Positions 50,764-60,800 of a stretch of DNA of 64,000 nt are shown here, one piece after another. This DNA comes from CAZQKW01 sp964594075 (GTDB lineage Bacteria; Desulfobacterota; WTBG01; CAIYCZ01). The stretch's first letter is position 1. Each line of letters starts with the position of its first letter. The notes below the pieces were generated by a model. It was not told where the DNA came from, made no database searches, and was given only the letters and a program-made list of their open reading frames with translations. A program made the position numbers and the translations under genes. The stretch covers positions 1-64,000 of the forward strand of contig CAZQKW010000008.1 in NCBI GenBank assembly GCA_964594075.1, written 5' to 3'.

Positions 50764-52953
50764 TCAGTGAAGTTGTAAATTGTCGCGCAGAAGGCGCAAT
50801 AGTTCACAATTCTGCGTGTGCCCGGTCATGTTGGCGGTAATTTTTCCGCGAATAGGCAGACCCAGAAGATAAAGATCCCCCATGAGATCTAATATTTTAT
50901 GTCTGACAAATTCATCAGGGAAACGAAGCTCGGTGTTGATAATTTTTTCGTCGTCAATCAGTATAAAATTATCCAGTCTGCCGCCACTCGCAAGGCCCTT
51001 TTTTTCAAGTGCCTCAATGTCTTTGAGAAAACCAAAGGTTCGAGCAGGTGCAATTTCAGTTTTAAATGACTGCTCGTTTTCAAAAACAAATGTGTATTCC
51101 TGTCTGCCCACGGGACTGGGGTAATGTAAGGTATAATGAATAGTTAAGGTATCAGCAGGATCAATACAAATATATTTCTGATCTGCCCCAATTTCACCGA
51201 CAGCATATCGTCGTGAAACAACAATTTCATCAAGCTCTGCTTCCTGTTCTTCAATACCCGCATCTTCAATAAGTTGGCAGAAATCGACTGCGGAACCATC
51301 CATAATGGGTACTTCATTATTTATTTTTATGAGCACATTGCTAATTCGATATGCATGGAGAGTTGCCATTACATGCTCTATAGTTGTCGCCCGAGCATTG
51401 CCTTTGCGCAGTGCGGTTGCATATTCTGTAGACTCAACATAATCAAGATGAGCCGGAATCGTTTCCTCGTCGGCAATATTGCCAAATATAATGCCGCTAT
51501 CAGGCGGCAGAGGTGAAAGGATAAGACCGGTTTTAATGCCGGAGTGAAGGCCTCTGCCGCTAAGCACCATGCTGCGTTTCAGTGTGCGCTGATGCCGCAT
51601 CCGTTGTTTTTTAGGGTCGGTAAGTATTATGCCGTACTGTTTTATATACGATGACAATGTGGCTTCGTCAATTTTAAGCTGCTGCGCCGTATGTTTAATA
51701 TCTCTGTTATTTTTACGCAAATGATATACTAAATAGTTCTTGCGCCATGCATCTTCTGCCTCCTGGAGCGAACCGAAGCGCACCGAGCTCTGGGCGGGGC
51801 CGCTTTCAATTTCTTTGCGAATTGATTGTGGGATATCATTTACGGTTATACTGGTTGTCGGGACAGAAACCACTATCTTTTCAACCATATTTTTCAGTTC
51901 TTTCACATTGCCCGGCCAATCATAATTAGCGAGCACCTCAAACGCTTCATCTTCAAAATATTTCTCCTTTTGATTATGCTGCTCGCAAAAATATTTTAAA
52001 AAATACTTAAGCAGAATTGCTATATCGCCGCTTCTATTGCGCAGCGGCGGCATAACTATTTTGGTTTTGCTAAAGCATTGTTCCAACTCCTCGTTCAGCA
52101 CCCTCCCAGGATATGATGGTGCACCCCCCCTGTTTGACGAGGCAATAATTCTGACGGATTTGTTGTGCCGTTCAGCATTTTTCAGATAGCGCGCTAATGC
52201 GGTCTGTACCTCTGTGGGCAACAAATCTATTGCCTTAATATACAGCGTACCTGACGCAACGCGCTGCATGATTCCTTCTTGCGGCCCATATGGCGGCAAC
52301 GTACTATCAGCTCCAAATAACTCGCGGTACATTTCCTCCTTGCCAAATGCCGCACAATTAAATTTGAGCATCGGCCGCGATTTTCGCGCTGAAGAAAAAT
52401 GGATAAGCCGCGCCACCAGTTCTTTACCGGTTCCTGTTTCACCCTCAATCAAAAGATGGTCATCCGCTGCCGCATGCTGCGCTAAAAGACTGCGGATCTG
52501 CATAACAGCCGGACTTTCACCTAAAAGCACCGTTCGGCTGTCCGGCTGAATTGATTCATAATGCTTCATCGCTCCAAAAAATATTTGTCGCTTTTCCTGG
52601 ATCCTTTTTATAATGTCCAGAGTAGTATCAAGAGAAAATGGTTTTTCCAGAAAATCAAACGCCCCCATTTTTACCGCCTGCACCGCCGTGTTTACCGTGC
52701 CGTGGCCGGTCATGATAACCACTTCAAGAGATGGATCATATTCTTTAATCGCTTTAAGCGTTTCAAGACCGTCCATGCCCGGAAGCCAAATATCCAGAAA
52801 AACGATGTCAACAGGCTGCGTTTTTATTATTTCCAACGCTCGGTCGCCATTGTCGGCTGTCACCATTGCATACCCTTCATCCTCCAAACTGCCGGATAAA
52901 GATTTCACAATGGTCTCTTCATCATCGACCAACAATATGGTGGGTTTCTTCAC
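50764..52953 (-). CDS. lpxC: NtrX-like response regulator fused to LpxC deacetylase
   Basis: One continuous frame with two enzymes' worth of sequence. Numbered from the upstream GTG at 52983: receiver 14-130 (Asp64 in FLDIWLPG), AAA+ sigma-54 activator domain 150-395, Fis-like helix-turn-helix 415-450, LpxC 468-739. The AAA+ part keeps GETGTGKE (181-188) and WPGNVKEL (356-363). GAFTGA is replaced by a GADSTLPPYG region (224 onward), and the Walker B segment reads GTLYIKAIDLLP without its acidic pair, so it should neither hydrolyse ATP normally nor engage sigma-54. LpxC keeps Glu536-His537, His695, Asp699 and His722, so the UDP-acyl-GlcNAc deacetylase should be active. The GTG at 52953, eight bases from AAAGGA, is the preferred start. 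It lies directly after the NtrY-like kinase. Confidence 0.92.
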   Translation of the reverse strand: MKKPTILLVDDEETIVKSLSGSLEDEGYAMVTADNGDRALEIIKTQPVDIVFLDIWLPGMDGLETLKAIKEYDPSLEVVIMTGHGTVNTAVQAVKMGAFDFLEKPFSLDTTLDIIKRIQEKRQIFFGAMKHYESIQPDSRTVLLGESPAVMQIRSLLAQHAAADDHLLIEGETGTGKELVARLIHFSSARKSRPMLKFNCAAFGKEEMYRELFGADSTLPPYGPQEGIMQRVASGTLYIKAIDLLPTEVQTALARYLKNAERHNKSVRIIASSNRGGAPSYPGRVLNEELEQCFSKTKIVMPPLRNRSGDIAILLKYFLKYFCEQHNQKEKYFEDEAFEVLANYDWPGNVKELKNMVEKIVVSVPTTSITVNDIPQSIRKEIESGPAQSSVRFGSLQEAEDAWRKNYLVYHLRKNNRDIKHTAQQLKIDEATLSSYIKQYGIILTDPKKQRMRHQRTLKRSMVLSGRGLHSGIKTGLILSPLPPDSGIIFGNIADEETIPAHLDYVESTEYATALRKGNARATTIEHVMATLHAYRISNVLIKINNEVPIMDGSAVDFCQLIEDAGIEEQEAELDEIVVSRRYAVGEIGADQKYICIDPADTLTIHYTLHYPSPVGRQEYTFVFENEQSFKTEIAPARTFGFLKDIEALEKKGLASGGRLDNFILIDDEKIINTELRFPDEFVRHKILDLMGDLYLLGLPIRGKITANMTGHTQNCELLRLLRDNLQLH

Positions 52954-53008
52954 TACTGAATTCCTTTCTTCATACCCGAACACCTGAAATGGCGGATTTT
53001 CTCTTTAA

Positions 53009-55312
53009 TCAGCTCGCCAGGTGCAATCGCTCAGATAAGTGTTGTATATTAGTTTCATTCATGCCCACTGGCAACTCAATAATAAATCTCGTTCCCCGGG
53101 GATTGTTGTCACGAATGCGAATATATCCATTATGATCAGAAATAATGGTATTTACGATGGCAAGCCCCAATCCTGTTCCGCCTCTTTTGGTGGAAAAATA
53201 CGGTTCAAACATTTTTTGTCTGACACCCGGTGGTATGCCACAACCGGTATCTGCAATTTCAATGGTAACCATAGCAAGCGTTTTGTTGTACAGGGTCGAA
53301 ATGGTAATCATCCCTTCGTTTTCAATTGCATGTATAGCATTATCCAGTATATTGATCAGCGCCCGTTTTATTTGATCCCGATCCAGATTAAGTCGTGGCA
53401 CAGCGCGATCCTTGCACACCTCAAAAGTAATTCTCTTATGAGCCTCTTTATACAGAAGAACTGTTTCGTCAATTATTTCATGGATATCATTAGGAAGGGG
53501 TTTGGTGGTCGGCATCCGCGCAAAATGAGAAAATTCATTAACCAGTGATTTCAATTCGTCAACCTGATTGATAATGGTTCTGGTGCATTCATCAAAAATC
53601 TTATTATCAGTCGTTATTTGTGTCATAAATTTCTTCCGCAGTCGTTGTGCTGAAAGTTTTATCGGGGTTAACGGATTTTTTACTTCGTGGGCAATTCTGC
53701 GCGCCACTTCCTTCCACGCATATGCCCGCTGGGCATGCTGCAGTTCCGTAACATCTTCTGCTACCAGCACCATGCCGAGGTAATCACCTGTTTCGTCCCG
53801 TAAAATATTGGACCGCACCAGGATGTACGTAGTTCTGGCTATAAAATCAAGACTTAGCTGCTTTACCACTGGTCCCAGTCCGTGGGTACTAATGGTGTGG
53901 ATAAAATTGTTCATAGTTTTAAGAGGAGCGGCAACGAACACCTCCTGATATGATTTACCAATGACATCGCTCATGGAGATATTAAATATTTTTTCTGCGG
54001 ATTTATTAAACGTCGTAATAATGCCTTCACGATTAATTGAAAACACGCCGGCACCAATATTATTGAGCACAATTTCCATATATCGTCGGCGCTCATCAAG
54101 CTCTCTGTTTGTTTCCCTGAGATCGAGATTGGCAGATTCTATCCGCTCTTTACTCACCTTGAGATCCGCAGTCATCTTATTAAAAGAGGTCACCAGACCG
54201 CCTATTTCGTCATCGGTAATTGCCTCGATATGAACATCAAGGTTGCCGCGGGCTATCTCTTCGGTTGCGGCAGCAAGATTTCCTATGGGGATGGAAATAA
54301 TTTTTGAAAGATGGAATCCAAACCACGTTGCCGAAAAAATAATGAGGAGCGTTACCGCTGACAGCATAATTATATAAATGAGCTTAATGGGTTTTTTGTA
54401 CAATTTAAGCTGTTTATATTCCTGAAATGCTGACAATATTTTTTCCACGCGGGACACCAGACTTTCCGGCACATAATAACTGACCGCAACTACACCGATG
54501 ACATATCCCGGTTTCATTGATGCATATACCGGAGCAACGCCGCCTATAATATCCCCTTCTCCAGCAGGCTGAATTCTGGTCACCTCTGTGCCGCTTGTCA
54601 CTTCTGGAACAAACAACGACTCGGGTTCTATATAGCGTAGATTCGCAATGGTTGAATCTATGGAGCGCATAATCTCTTTTCCGTCTGTAGAAAAAACACC
54701 TATGATCGCCAGGTTATACTCAACCTGTTTTTCGGATATTTTTTTGGACAGCACCGCTGCTTTATTTTTGTCAAGCAGTGCATCTTCCGTTATCTGCTTG
54801 CTGATCTGCCGCGCGAGATGGAGTGCGTTGTCTGCGACGCGTTTGTAATATGCCTGGGTGACATCAAGCGCTTCCTCAAGAGAACTTTCAACTTCAAAGC
54901 TGAACCAGTTTTCAATAGTATTGGTAATAAAACCGATAGCAACCCAGAATAACAGCATCGTAGGAATGAGGGAGAGACCAATAAAAGAGAGGACCAGCTT
55001 GGTCCTTAGTTTAGATCCGAGTATCCCCTTCCGTCGTTCAAAGAGCAGTTTTACGATATTTCGTACTACCAAAAAAATAAGCAACAGCAGAAGTATTGCA
55101 TTGATGTTTATCAAGCCAAATACCAAAATATTCTGGTATTTAAGAACTTTTCCTTCAAAACCGGTGAAATATGTCAATAAAAAAGTAATAAGTGTTACAA
55201 TTCCTAACACGATAATAATAATGAGCCGTTCGCGTTTGCGCCTTATTATTTCTTTATATTGCCCGGTCAAGTCGCTTGAAGGAATTTTGCTGGGTATGGT
55301 ATCTTGGTTCAT
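53009..55312 (-). CDS. NtrY-like membrane histidine kinase
   Basis: A 767-residue sensor kinase of the NtrY type. Several N-terminal membrane segments (about 30-50, 62-85, 105-130), an extracytoplasmic region (about 131-300) and another membrane segment (near 310-330) are followed by HAMP, PAS (about 400-510), a HisKA domain with RRIAHEVKNPLTPIK and HATPase_c (NILDNAIHAIEN; DTGCGIPPG; GGTGLGLAIV). It is the gene immediately upstream of the receiver-LpxC fusion, so it is the obvious phosphodonor. It would sense the envelope or periplasm and adjust lipid A synthesis (inference). Confidence 0.9.
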   Translation of the reverse strand: MNQDTIPSKIPSSDLTGQYKEIIRRKRERLIIIIVLGIVTLITFLLTYFTGFEGKVLKYQNILVFGLININAILLLLLIFLVVRNIVKLLFERRKGILGSKLRTKLVLSFIGLSLIPTMLLFWVAIGFITNTIENWFSFEVESSLEEALDVTQAYYKRVADNALHLARQISKQITEDALLDKNKAAVLSKKISEKQVEYNLAIIGVFSTDGKEIMRSIDSTIANLRYIEPESLFVPEVTSGTEVTRIQPAGEGDIIGGVAPVYASMKPGYVIGVVAVSYYVPESLVSRVEKILSAFQEYKQLKLYKKPIKLIYIIMLSAVTLLIIFSATWFGFHLSKIISIPIGNLAAATEEIARGNLDVHIEAITDDEIGGLVTSFNKMTADLKVSKERIESANLDLRETNRELDERRRYMEIVLNNIGAGVFSINREGIITTFNKSAEKIFNISMSDVIGKSYQEVFVAAPLKTMNNFIHTISTHGLGPVVKQLSLDFIARTTYILVRSNILRDETGDYLGMVLVAEDVTELQHAQRAYAWKEVARRIAHEVKNPLTPIKLSAQRLRKKFMTQITTDNKIFDECTRTIINQVDELKSLVNEFSHFARMPTTKPLPNDIHEIIDETVLLYKEAHKRITFEVCKDRAVPRLNLDRDQIKRALINILDNAIHAIENEGMITISTLYNKTLAMVTIEIADTGCGIPPGVRQKMFEPYFSTKRGGTGLGLAIVNTIISDHNGYIRIRDNNPRGTRFIIELPVGMNETNIQHLSERLHLAS

Positions 55313-55492
55313 GTTAAACGAAAGATTTATTTGAACGGTTTTTTATTTTTGAAATAATATCGAAATACCAATCTAACTTCAAGAAATATCTTAATTTTGC
55401 TTGAATCTAACATAATATTACATAGAATAATGCATCAACTCTTTGTTCTATCTTGCATATATTAAAAAAACCGTTTAATATCTTCCGCCATA

Positions 55493-56470
55493 ATGAAAAA
55501 CAGTATTGAACTCATTAATCTTACAAAATATTACCCCGTTTTAAAGGGGTATAAAGATCTTTTTCTGCATCCTTTTAAAAAACGGTATCTTCCTGCCTTA
55601 CAGGACGTGAATTTAATAATCGAACAAGGATCTTTTTATGGCCTGCTTGGTCCTAATGGAGCGGGGAAAACAACGCTTATTAAAATACTGTCAACGCTGG
55701 TTTTGCCAACCTCCGGCAGGGCATATGTAAATGGTTTTGATGTGGTGCATCAACAAAAACAAGTCCGCGGTTCTATTGGCCTGGTTGTTAATGATGAGCG
55801 CAGTTTCTACTGGCGTTTGACGGGCAGACAAAACTTATCATTTTTTGCTTACCTTAATAATATCACCGGTGCTGAAAAAGACCGGCGTGTTCGCGAAGTG
55901 CTGCACATCACCGGAATGGAAAAAGACGCCGACCGCATGTTCTGCGACTATTCAACCGGGATGAAACAGCGCATTGCCATTGCGCGCGGCCTACTTTGCA
56001 ATCCTTCCATCATCCTCCTGGACGAGCCTACCCGCAGTCTCGACCCCGTGTCATCAAAACATCTCAGGAAATTTATTAAGGATGAAATTATATTCAAGCA
56101 CAACCGAACGGCTTTGGTTGCAACCAATAACTTATGCGAAGCTGAAGATTTCTGCACCCATGTTGCAATTATTAAAAATGGAACCATTAGGTCATGCCTC
56201 CCTATAGAAAACGTGAAGCGCCGGTTAAATACTGCCCACGCATATCGTCTCACATTTGCACACAACTCACAATTTACCGACCTCTCTTCGCTTCCCGGCG
56301 TAATTAAGGCTAATAAAATTCCCGATAAGCCAGATTCTGTTTATGTTGAGACCGAAGATATATCTCGTTTGATAGCAGACATTGTTCGACATAATGGCGC
56401 AATTACCGAATGCGTTCTTAAAACAGAGTCTCTTGATGAGGTATTCGTTAAAATCCTTGATGAAGCGTAA
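55493..56470 (+). CDS. ABC exporter ATPase
   Basis: A 325-residue ABC-2-type ATPase. It has Walker A GPNGAGKTT (near 54-62), the ABC signature in the variant form YSTGMKQR, Walker B IILLDEPTRSLDP and a C-terminal regulatory extension of about 90 residues. It resembles drug/antibiotic or polysaccharide exporters. Its TAA overlaps the ATG of the permease gene by one base. It is convergent with the RiPP-type operon and is the only exporter near it. Confidence 0.9.
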   Translation: MKNSIELINLTKYYPVLKGYKDLFLHPFKKRYLPALQDVNLIIEQGSFYGLLGPNGAGKTTLIKILSTLVLPTSGRAYVNGFDVVHQQKQVRGSIGLVVNDERSFYWRLTGRQNLSFFAYLNNITGAEKDRRVREVLHITGMEKDADRMFCDYSTGMKQRIAIARGLLCNPSIILLDEPTRSLDPVSSKHLRKFIKDEIIFKHNRTALVATNNLCEAEDFCTHVAIIKNGTIRSCLPIENVKRRLNTAHAYRLTFAHNSQFTDLSSLPGVIKANKIPDKPDSVYVETEDISRLIADIVRHNGAITECVLKTESLDEVFVKILDEA

Positions 56471-57309
56471 TGACGATGTGTTATACCGACAGGGCAATAC
56501 TGCTTATTAAAAAAGTGTGGGCATTTGTAAAAAGAGACTTTCAGAATGAAATAAGTTATAAATTTTCGTTCCTTCTCCAACTTTTTGGTATTTTTATCAA
56601 TGTGAGTGTTTTCTTTTTCCTCTCAAAATTGTTCGGCACCTCACAAATACCGCAACTGGCTCAGTATGGCGGCAACTATTTTGCTTTCGTGCTTATCGGG
56701 ATTGCCTTCAATTATTATCTAAGTGTCTCCTTATACAGCATTTCCCAAAGTATTCGCGAGGGTCAGATGACTGGAACGCTTGAAGCACTCCTCGTCACTC
56801 AGACGGAAATCCCCACCATTATCATTTCGTCATCAATCTACAGTTTTCTTTTTGCGACCTTTCGAGTAATCGTTTTTATCATCATTGGGGTAATATTTTA
56901 TGGTCTTGATCTCTCCCGTGCGAACTACCTGGGGGCATTGATCATTCTATTCATCTCTATTGTATCATTCAGCAGTTTTGGCATTCTGTCGGCAAGTTTT
57001 GTAATGGTATTGAAGAAAGGTGATCCCATAGCAAGTATTCTTAATGGCTTAAGCTGGCTTCTGGGCGGCGTGTATTATCCTATTACAATTCTTCCAGCCT
57101 GGCTCAGAGTATGTTCCTATTTCTTACCCATTACCTATTCGCTGGAAGGTATGCGCCTTGCACTCATTAATGGCGCGTCGCTGGACGCACTCCTGCCGAA
57201 TATTCTGTTATTGCTCGTGTTCACGGTAGTCCTTATGCCTATCAGCATATACTCTTTCCAGTACGCTGTTCGGCTTGCGAAACGCGACGGAAGTTTAACT
57301 CACTACTAA
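56470..57309 (+). CDS. ABC-2 type exporter permease
   Basis: A 279-residue inner-membrane permease with six hydrophobic segments and the ABC-2 C-terminal signature (LNGLSWLLGGVYYPITILPAWLRVCSYFLPITYSLEGMRLALING). It forms the exporter with the upstream ATPase. It ends one base before the stop of the S26 peptidase gene on the opposite strand, the tightest possible tail-to-tail arrangement. The substrate could be the modified peptide from that operon (inference). Confidence 0.9.
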   Translation: MTMCYTDRAILLIKKVWAFVKRDFQNEISYKFSFLLQLFGIFINVSVFFFLSKLFGTSQIPQLAQYGGNYFAFVLIGIAFNYYLSVSLYSISQSIREGQMTGTLEALLVTQTEIPTIIISSSIYSFLFATFRVIVFIIIGVIFYGLDLSRANYLGALIILFISIVSFSSFGILSASFVMVLKKGDPIASILNGLSWLLGGVYYPITILPAWLRVCSYFLPITYSLEGMRLALINGASLDALLPNILLLLVFTVVLMPISIYSFQYAVRLAKRDGSLTHY

Positions 57310-57310
57310 T

Positions 57311-57856
57311 TTATTTAAAACGGAAGATAATGGTTGGAAGCCGCGAAAGAAGGCGGTATAATCGCGAATAAAGAGCCCCAACTACGGGTAACACTTTATT
57401 GCCCACTAATTGTTTTTTAATCCGTGATGCATAAACAAAAGATTTTATAAGAAATTGCCAGTAATATCCCACAGCTCTGTTAATGATTGACCACAACGGT
57501 TTTTCCAAATGAACAGTCCCTTCGGCAGTGTAAATTTTTACTACTTTTCCAATGATCTGCTCTTTGGCTATCATTGTCAGAGATAACCCGCAATCCCCTT
57601 TTTCGGTATAATAAACCGCATTGCCTTCTTTAATTCGCCCAATAATCCTATGGGCTATTAAACAGCCGTTGCGGTTGAAAAGTGCAATATCGCCGACCTT
57701 TAATTGCTTTTCCGACACCAGCGGCTTAACGCCAATGGAGCTGCTTTCTCCAATAAGGGGCAGCATGCTGGTGCCTCTGGTTTTAAAGACTTTCTCCCCG
57801 CCGCTCGCCTTCCAGAATTCTATGTACTGATTCTTGACGTGTTCAAAATCACTCAT
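57311..57856 (-). CDS. S26-type signal peptidase with Ser/His catalytic pair
   Basis: 181 residues with the nucleophile Ser30 in RGTSMLPLI and GDIALFNRNGCLIAHRIIGRI, where His69 stands in the place used by SEC11/SipW-type (endoplasmic or Gram-positive ER-type) signal peptidases instead of the Lys of LepB. The C-terminal region is basic and amphipathic with no clear strong membrane segment. Its ATG overlaps the stop of the C25 protease gene (ATGA), so the two are translationally coupled. It is probably the second processing protease of the peptide operon. Confidence 0.8.
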   Translation of the reverse strand: MSDFEHVKNQYIEFWKASGGEKVFKTRGTSMLPLIGESSSIGVKPLVSEKQLKVGDIALFNRNGCLIAHRIIGRIKEGNAVYYTEKGDCGLSLTMIAKEQIIGKVVKIYTAEGTVHLEKPLWSIINRAVGYYWQFLIKSFVYASRIKKQLVGNKVLPVVGALYSRLYRLLSRLPTIIFRFK

Positions 57857-60800
57857 CTGATAATAGTAAAAACGCGTGTTGACTTAGAATACCCCACCAG
57901 TTCATTGTTTTGATCATATCCCCCAACGCGCCAGTATACCTGCCCATTCCGATTGCACATAATTTTAAGCAGAAACCATGGGAAATATCGCGGCATGAAT
58001 TCACTGGTTAAAGCAAAACCGAGTAAAGGCAAACGAAGTATCCTGCTTGAGCCAAACGAAGGGTCTGGGGAGAATTCAACTTTATATTTTCCCAGATTCA
58101 TGGCATCTTCCCACCTGAATGTTGGCCGTTGATTTTGGGGAAGTGCTGCATTGTCATCAGGGCTCAACAGCGTAATAGCGGCCAACGCGTTGGATATCTT
58201 AAGTTCAGTTGCCGGGTCTCCAAAAAATGTAAATGTCTCAAGGATGTCTCGTGATGGAATTTGATTGTAGGCGTTGATCTTTCCCGAATAAACCACCGAC
58301 CCCACAATAGTATCCCCGTCATTAAACATCCCGTTAAAGATCTTCTCCGCCAGCACTTCATGCTCGGAAGTAAACCCAAGTCCTGTTGGAGCAAGGCAGG
58401 CAATCGCGCCTTTGCCCTGCGCACGCACAAATTCTTCGGCAAGGGAATATTGATCAAGAAAATTAGGAAAGAATCCATTAAGACAATTAAGCGTCATGAC
58501 GAAGGTGAGTCGGTCGCCATTGCTCAGACGCTCAACATCGTTGCGGGGTATGGAATCTTTATCATCAGGGGTGTGAAAAAGAAATTCCCCTGCCCAGTTA
58601 TCAACGGAACCGTGACCCGTATAGTTTGTTAAGAGGCTTCCCGCATTAATCTTATTCACTAAATCGGTTGTTGCCTGTTGCACCGTTCCATAGGTGCTCA
58701 GATAAACCTTCTCGGCGGTAAAATTTTCGGGCAATAAAGAGGCAAGTTTATTTGAGACCCGCTCGAATTCTCCTCCTTGATCTGCTGCCAAAATTATGCG
58801 CTTTGCCCATAGTCCTGCAGTTCCTTCTTCATATGTTTTAACTTTTTCAATGATATTATTAATATCTTGCGAGGTTTTAACACATAATCTCCCCATTATC
58901 ATATCAGGAATTGGATCGGAGCCCTGGACGCACGCAAACCAGTTATCCGTAGGTGTATCGCCTAATGTGTATGACTGGTACAGGTATGTGGGCACAAAGT
59001 CCACATTGCCCTTGCTGAAATTGTCGGTATCATCACGGTAGTCAATGCTTGCGTCACCAACTAAAAGTACATACGTAGGATGACCGCTCGCATTCCAATT
59101 ATTGTAAGCATACGTTAAAAATTCCTTGATGGCACGGGCATCCTTAATACCATATGAGAACTCGTCATAAATATCCTGAATTTTTACGATCTCCGTATTG
59201 AGTCCCTGCATGGTGCGATATTCTTTTAACGCCGTTATGTCATCATAAAAATTCTCATGGGTTATGATGATATAATCAACATCCTCGCGGGCAGTCTTAA
59301 GAGCAGATGGTTCATCGCGCTTTATTTCCACAGGGCTTTTAAATGTGTCTGTGGTTGCCGCATAATATTTTCTTACCGTTCCACTCAGCGTATCGCCGAA
59401 TTTCACTGTGTAATTTCCACCGTTTGAGATAATCTGGGGATTCGTGATGTGTAAAATATTTGCCGGGTCTGTGATATCAAATAACCATGGTGTGCTATTG
59501 GTAAAATTCTTGACTTCAAAAGCAGCGTTGCCAGTGCCTTCGCCGTAAAATTTTAAAATATTGTTTTCTGCAATGCAGGAATCAATATATTGTATTTCAA
59601 ACCAATTTAGATAAACCCGGTCAACACTGGTCCCTGGAGCAAGTATTTCTTCCACTTTGATTGAATTATTCCCATTGACAAATAACGAAGGAGAAATATC
59701 CGGGACATCAATGGTCTGCTCTTTCTGTCCCTGCCAAGGAAAATCAATAACCAGATTATTGTTTACATAAACTCTGGTCTGATGGGAAAGGCTGGTTTCA
59801 GCCCGGAGATTAATCTTCATGGAAAAACTGCCGCTGGTTACTATGTTATTTAATGGCGCGGTGAATGTTGCCGATGCTGTTGTTGTTTCGGTCGGCTGCA
59901 GTCGCTCCCAAAACCAGTGATCAACCTCTATTCCATCAGGGATGTTGGGAATGCTTTCCCAGTAGCGTTTATCTTCTTCCCCCCGATATGAGTTTTTAAA
60001 TGTAGTTTGCACAGGATATCCTGTAAACTGGCTTCCATCCTTTATAGTCATATTTTTTCCGTCAGTTGATCCTTGATATAACCAATAAACGTTTTTCTTG
60101 GCATATAATGACTTAAACGGCACTCCATAGAAAAGAATATAATCGCCTGGCTTGAATGACCCTGTGCCGCTGCGGTATATGGGAATCTCTATCCCCTGAT
60201 TTTCAACTTTTAAATTTTCATTGGAGGTATTAGTCAGCGTAATGCCAAGTGCAACTAAGTCCTCATAGCTTATTTTATAAATGCCTTCCTCCTGAATGGT
60301 TATGCGCACTGCATAGGGGCTGTTTTCAATTTCTAAAGACTGCACGCCTGCGGGAACTGCTGTTTTTTGCGGCAAACGGCTTACGGTTTCTTCAGTGTCT
60401 GCACCGTAATTTAACAATGTGGTTTTATAAATATTTTTAAAAAGGTCAAATTTCCTACTGCGTAGTTTTTTTGGGGATGCTCCTTCGTCCAGCGCCGTCT
60501 TGCAAACACCGGCATTTTTTTTAACGTATTTGATATGAACTCTAAACTTGGTATGAATTTCAAGGGTTTTTGCAGCAGGATTATATTGCACAGGATACAG
60601 CCTTACATTGGCAATAGCCTTGTCGCGCATATATCCCGTAAAAGCTACCGAGGCAAGCTGGCCAGGGAAAAAGGCATTGGTTGCGTAGGTCTCGGCGTCT
60701 ATTCTATATTGTTCTTTAATTTTCTTTTCGCCTGAATCATCTTCCACTAGTTCCCGATACGGAACCGGGGCAAGCAAAAAATCGCGCAGCTCAATTTTTT

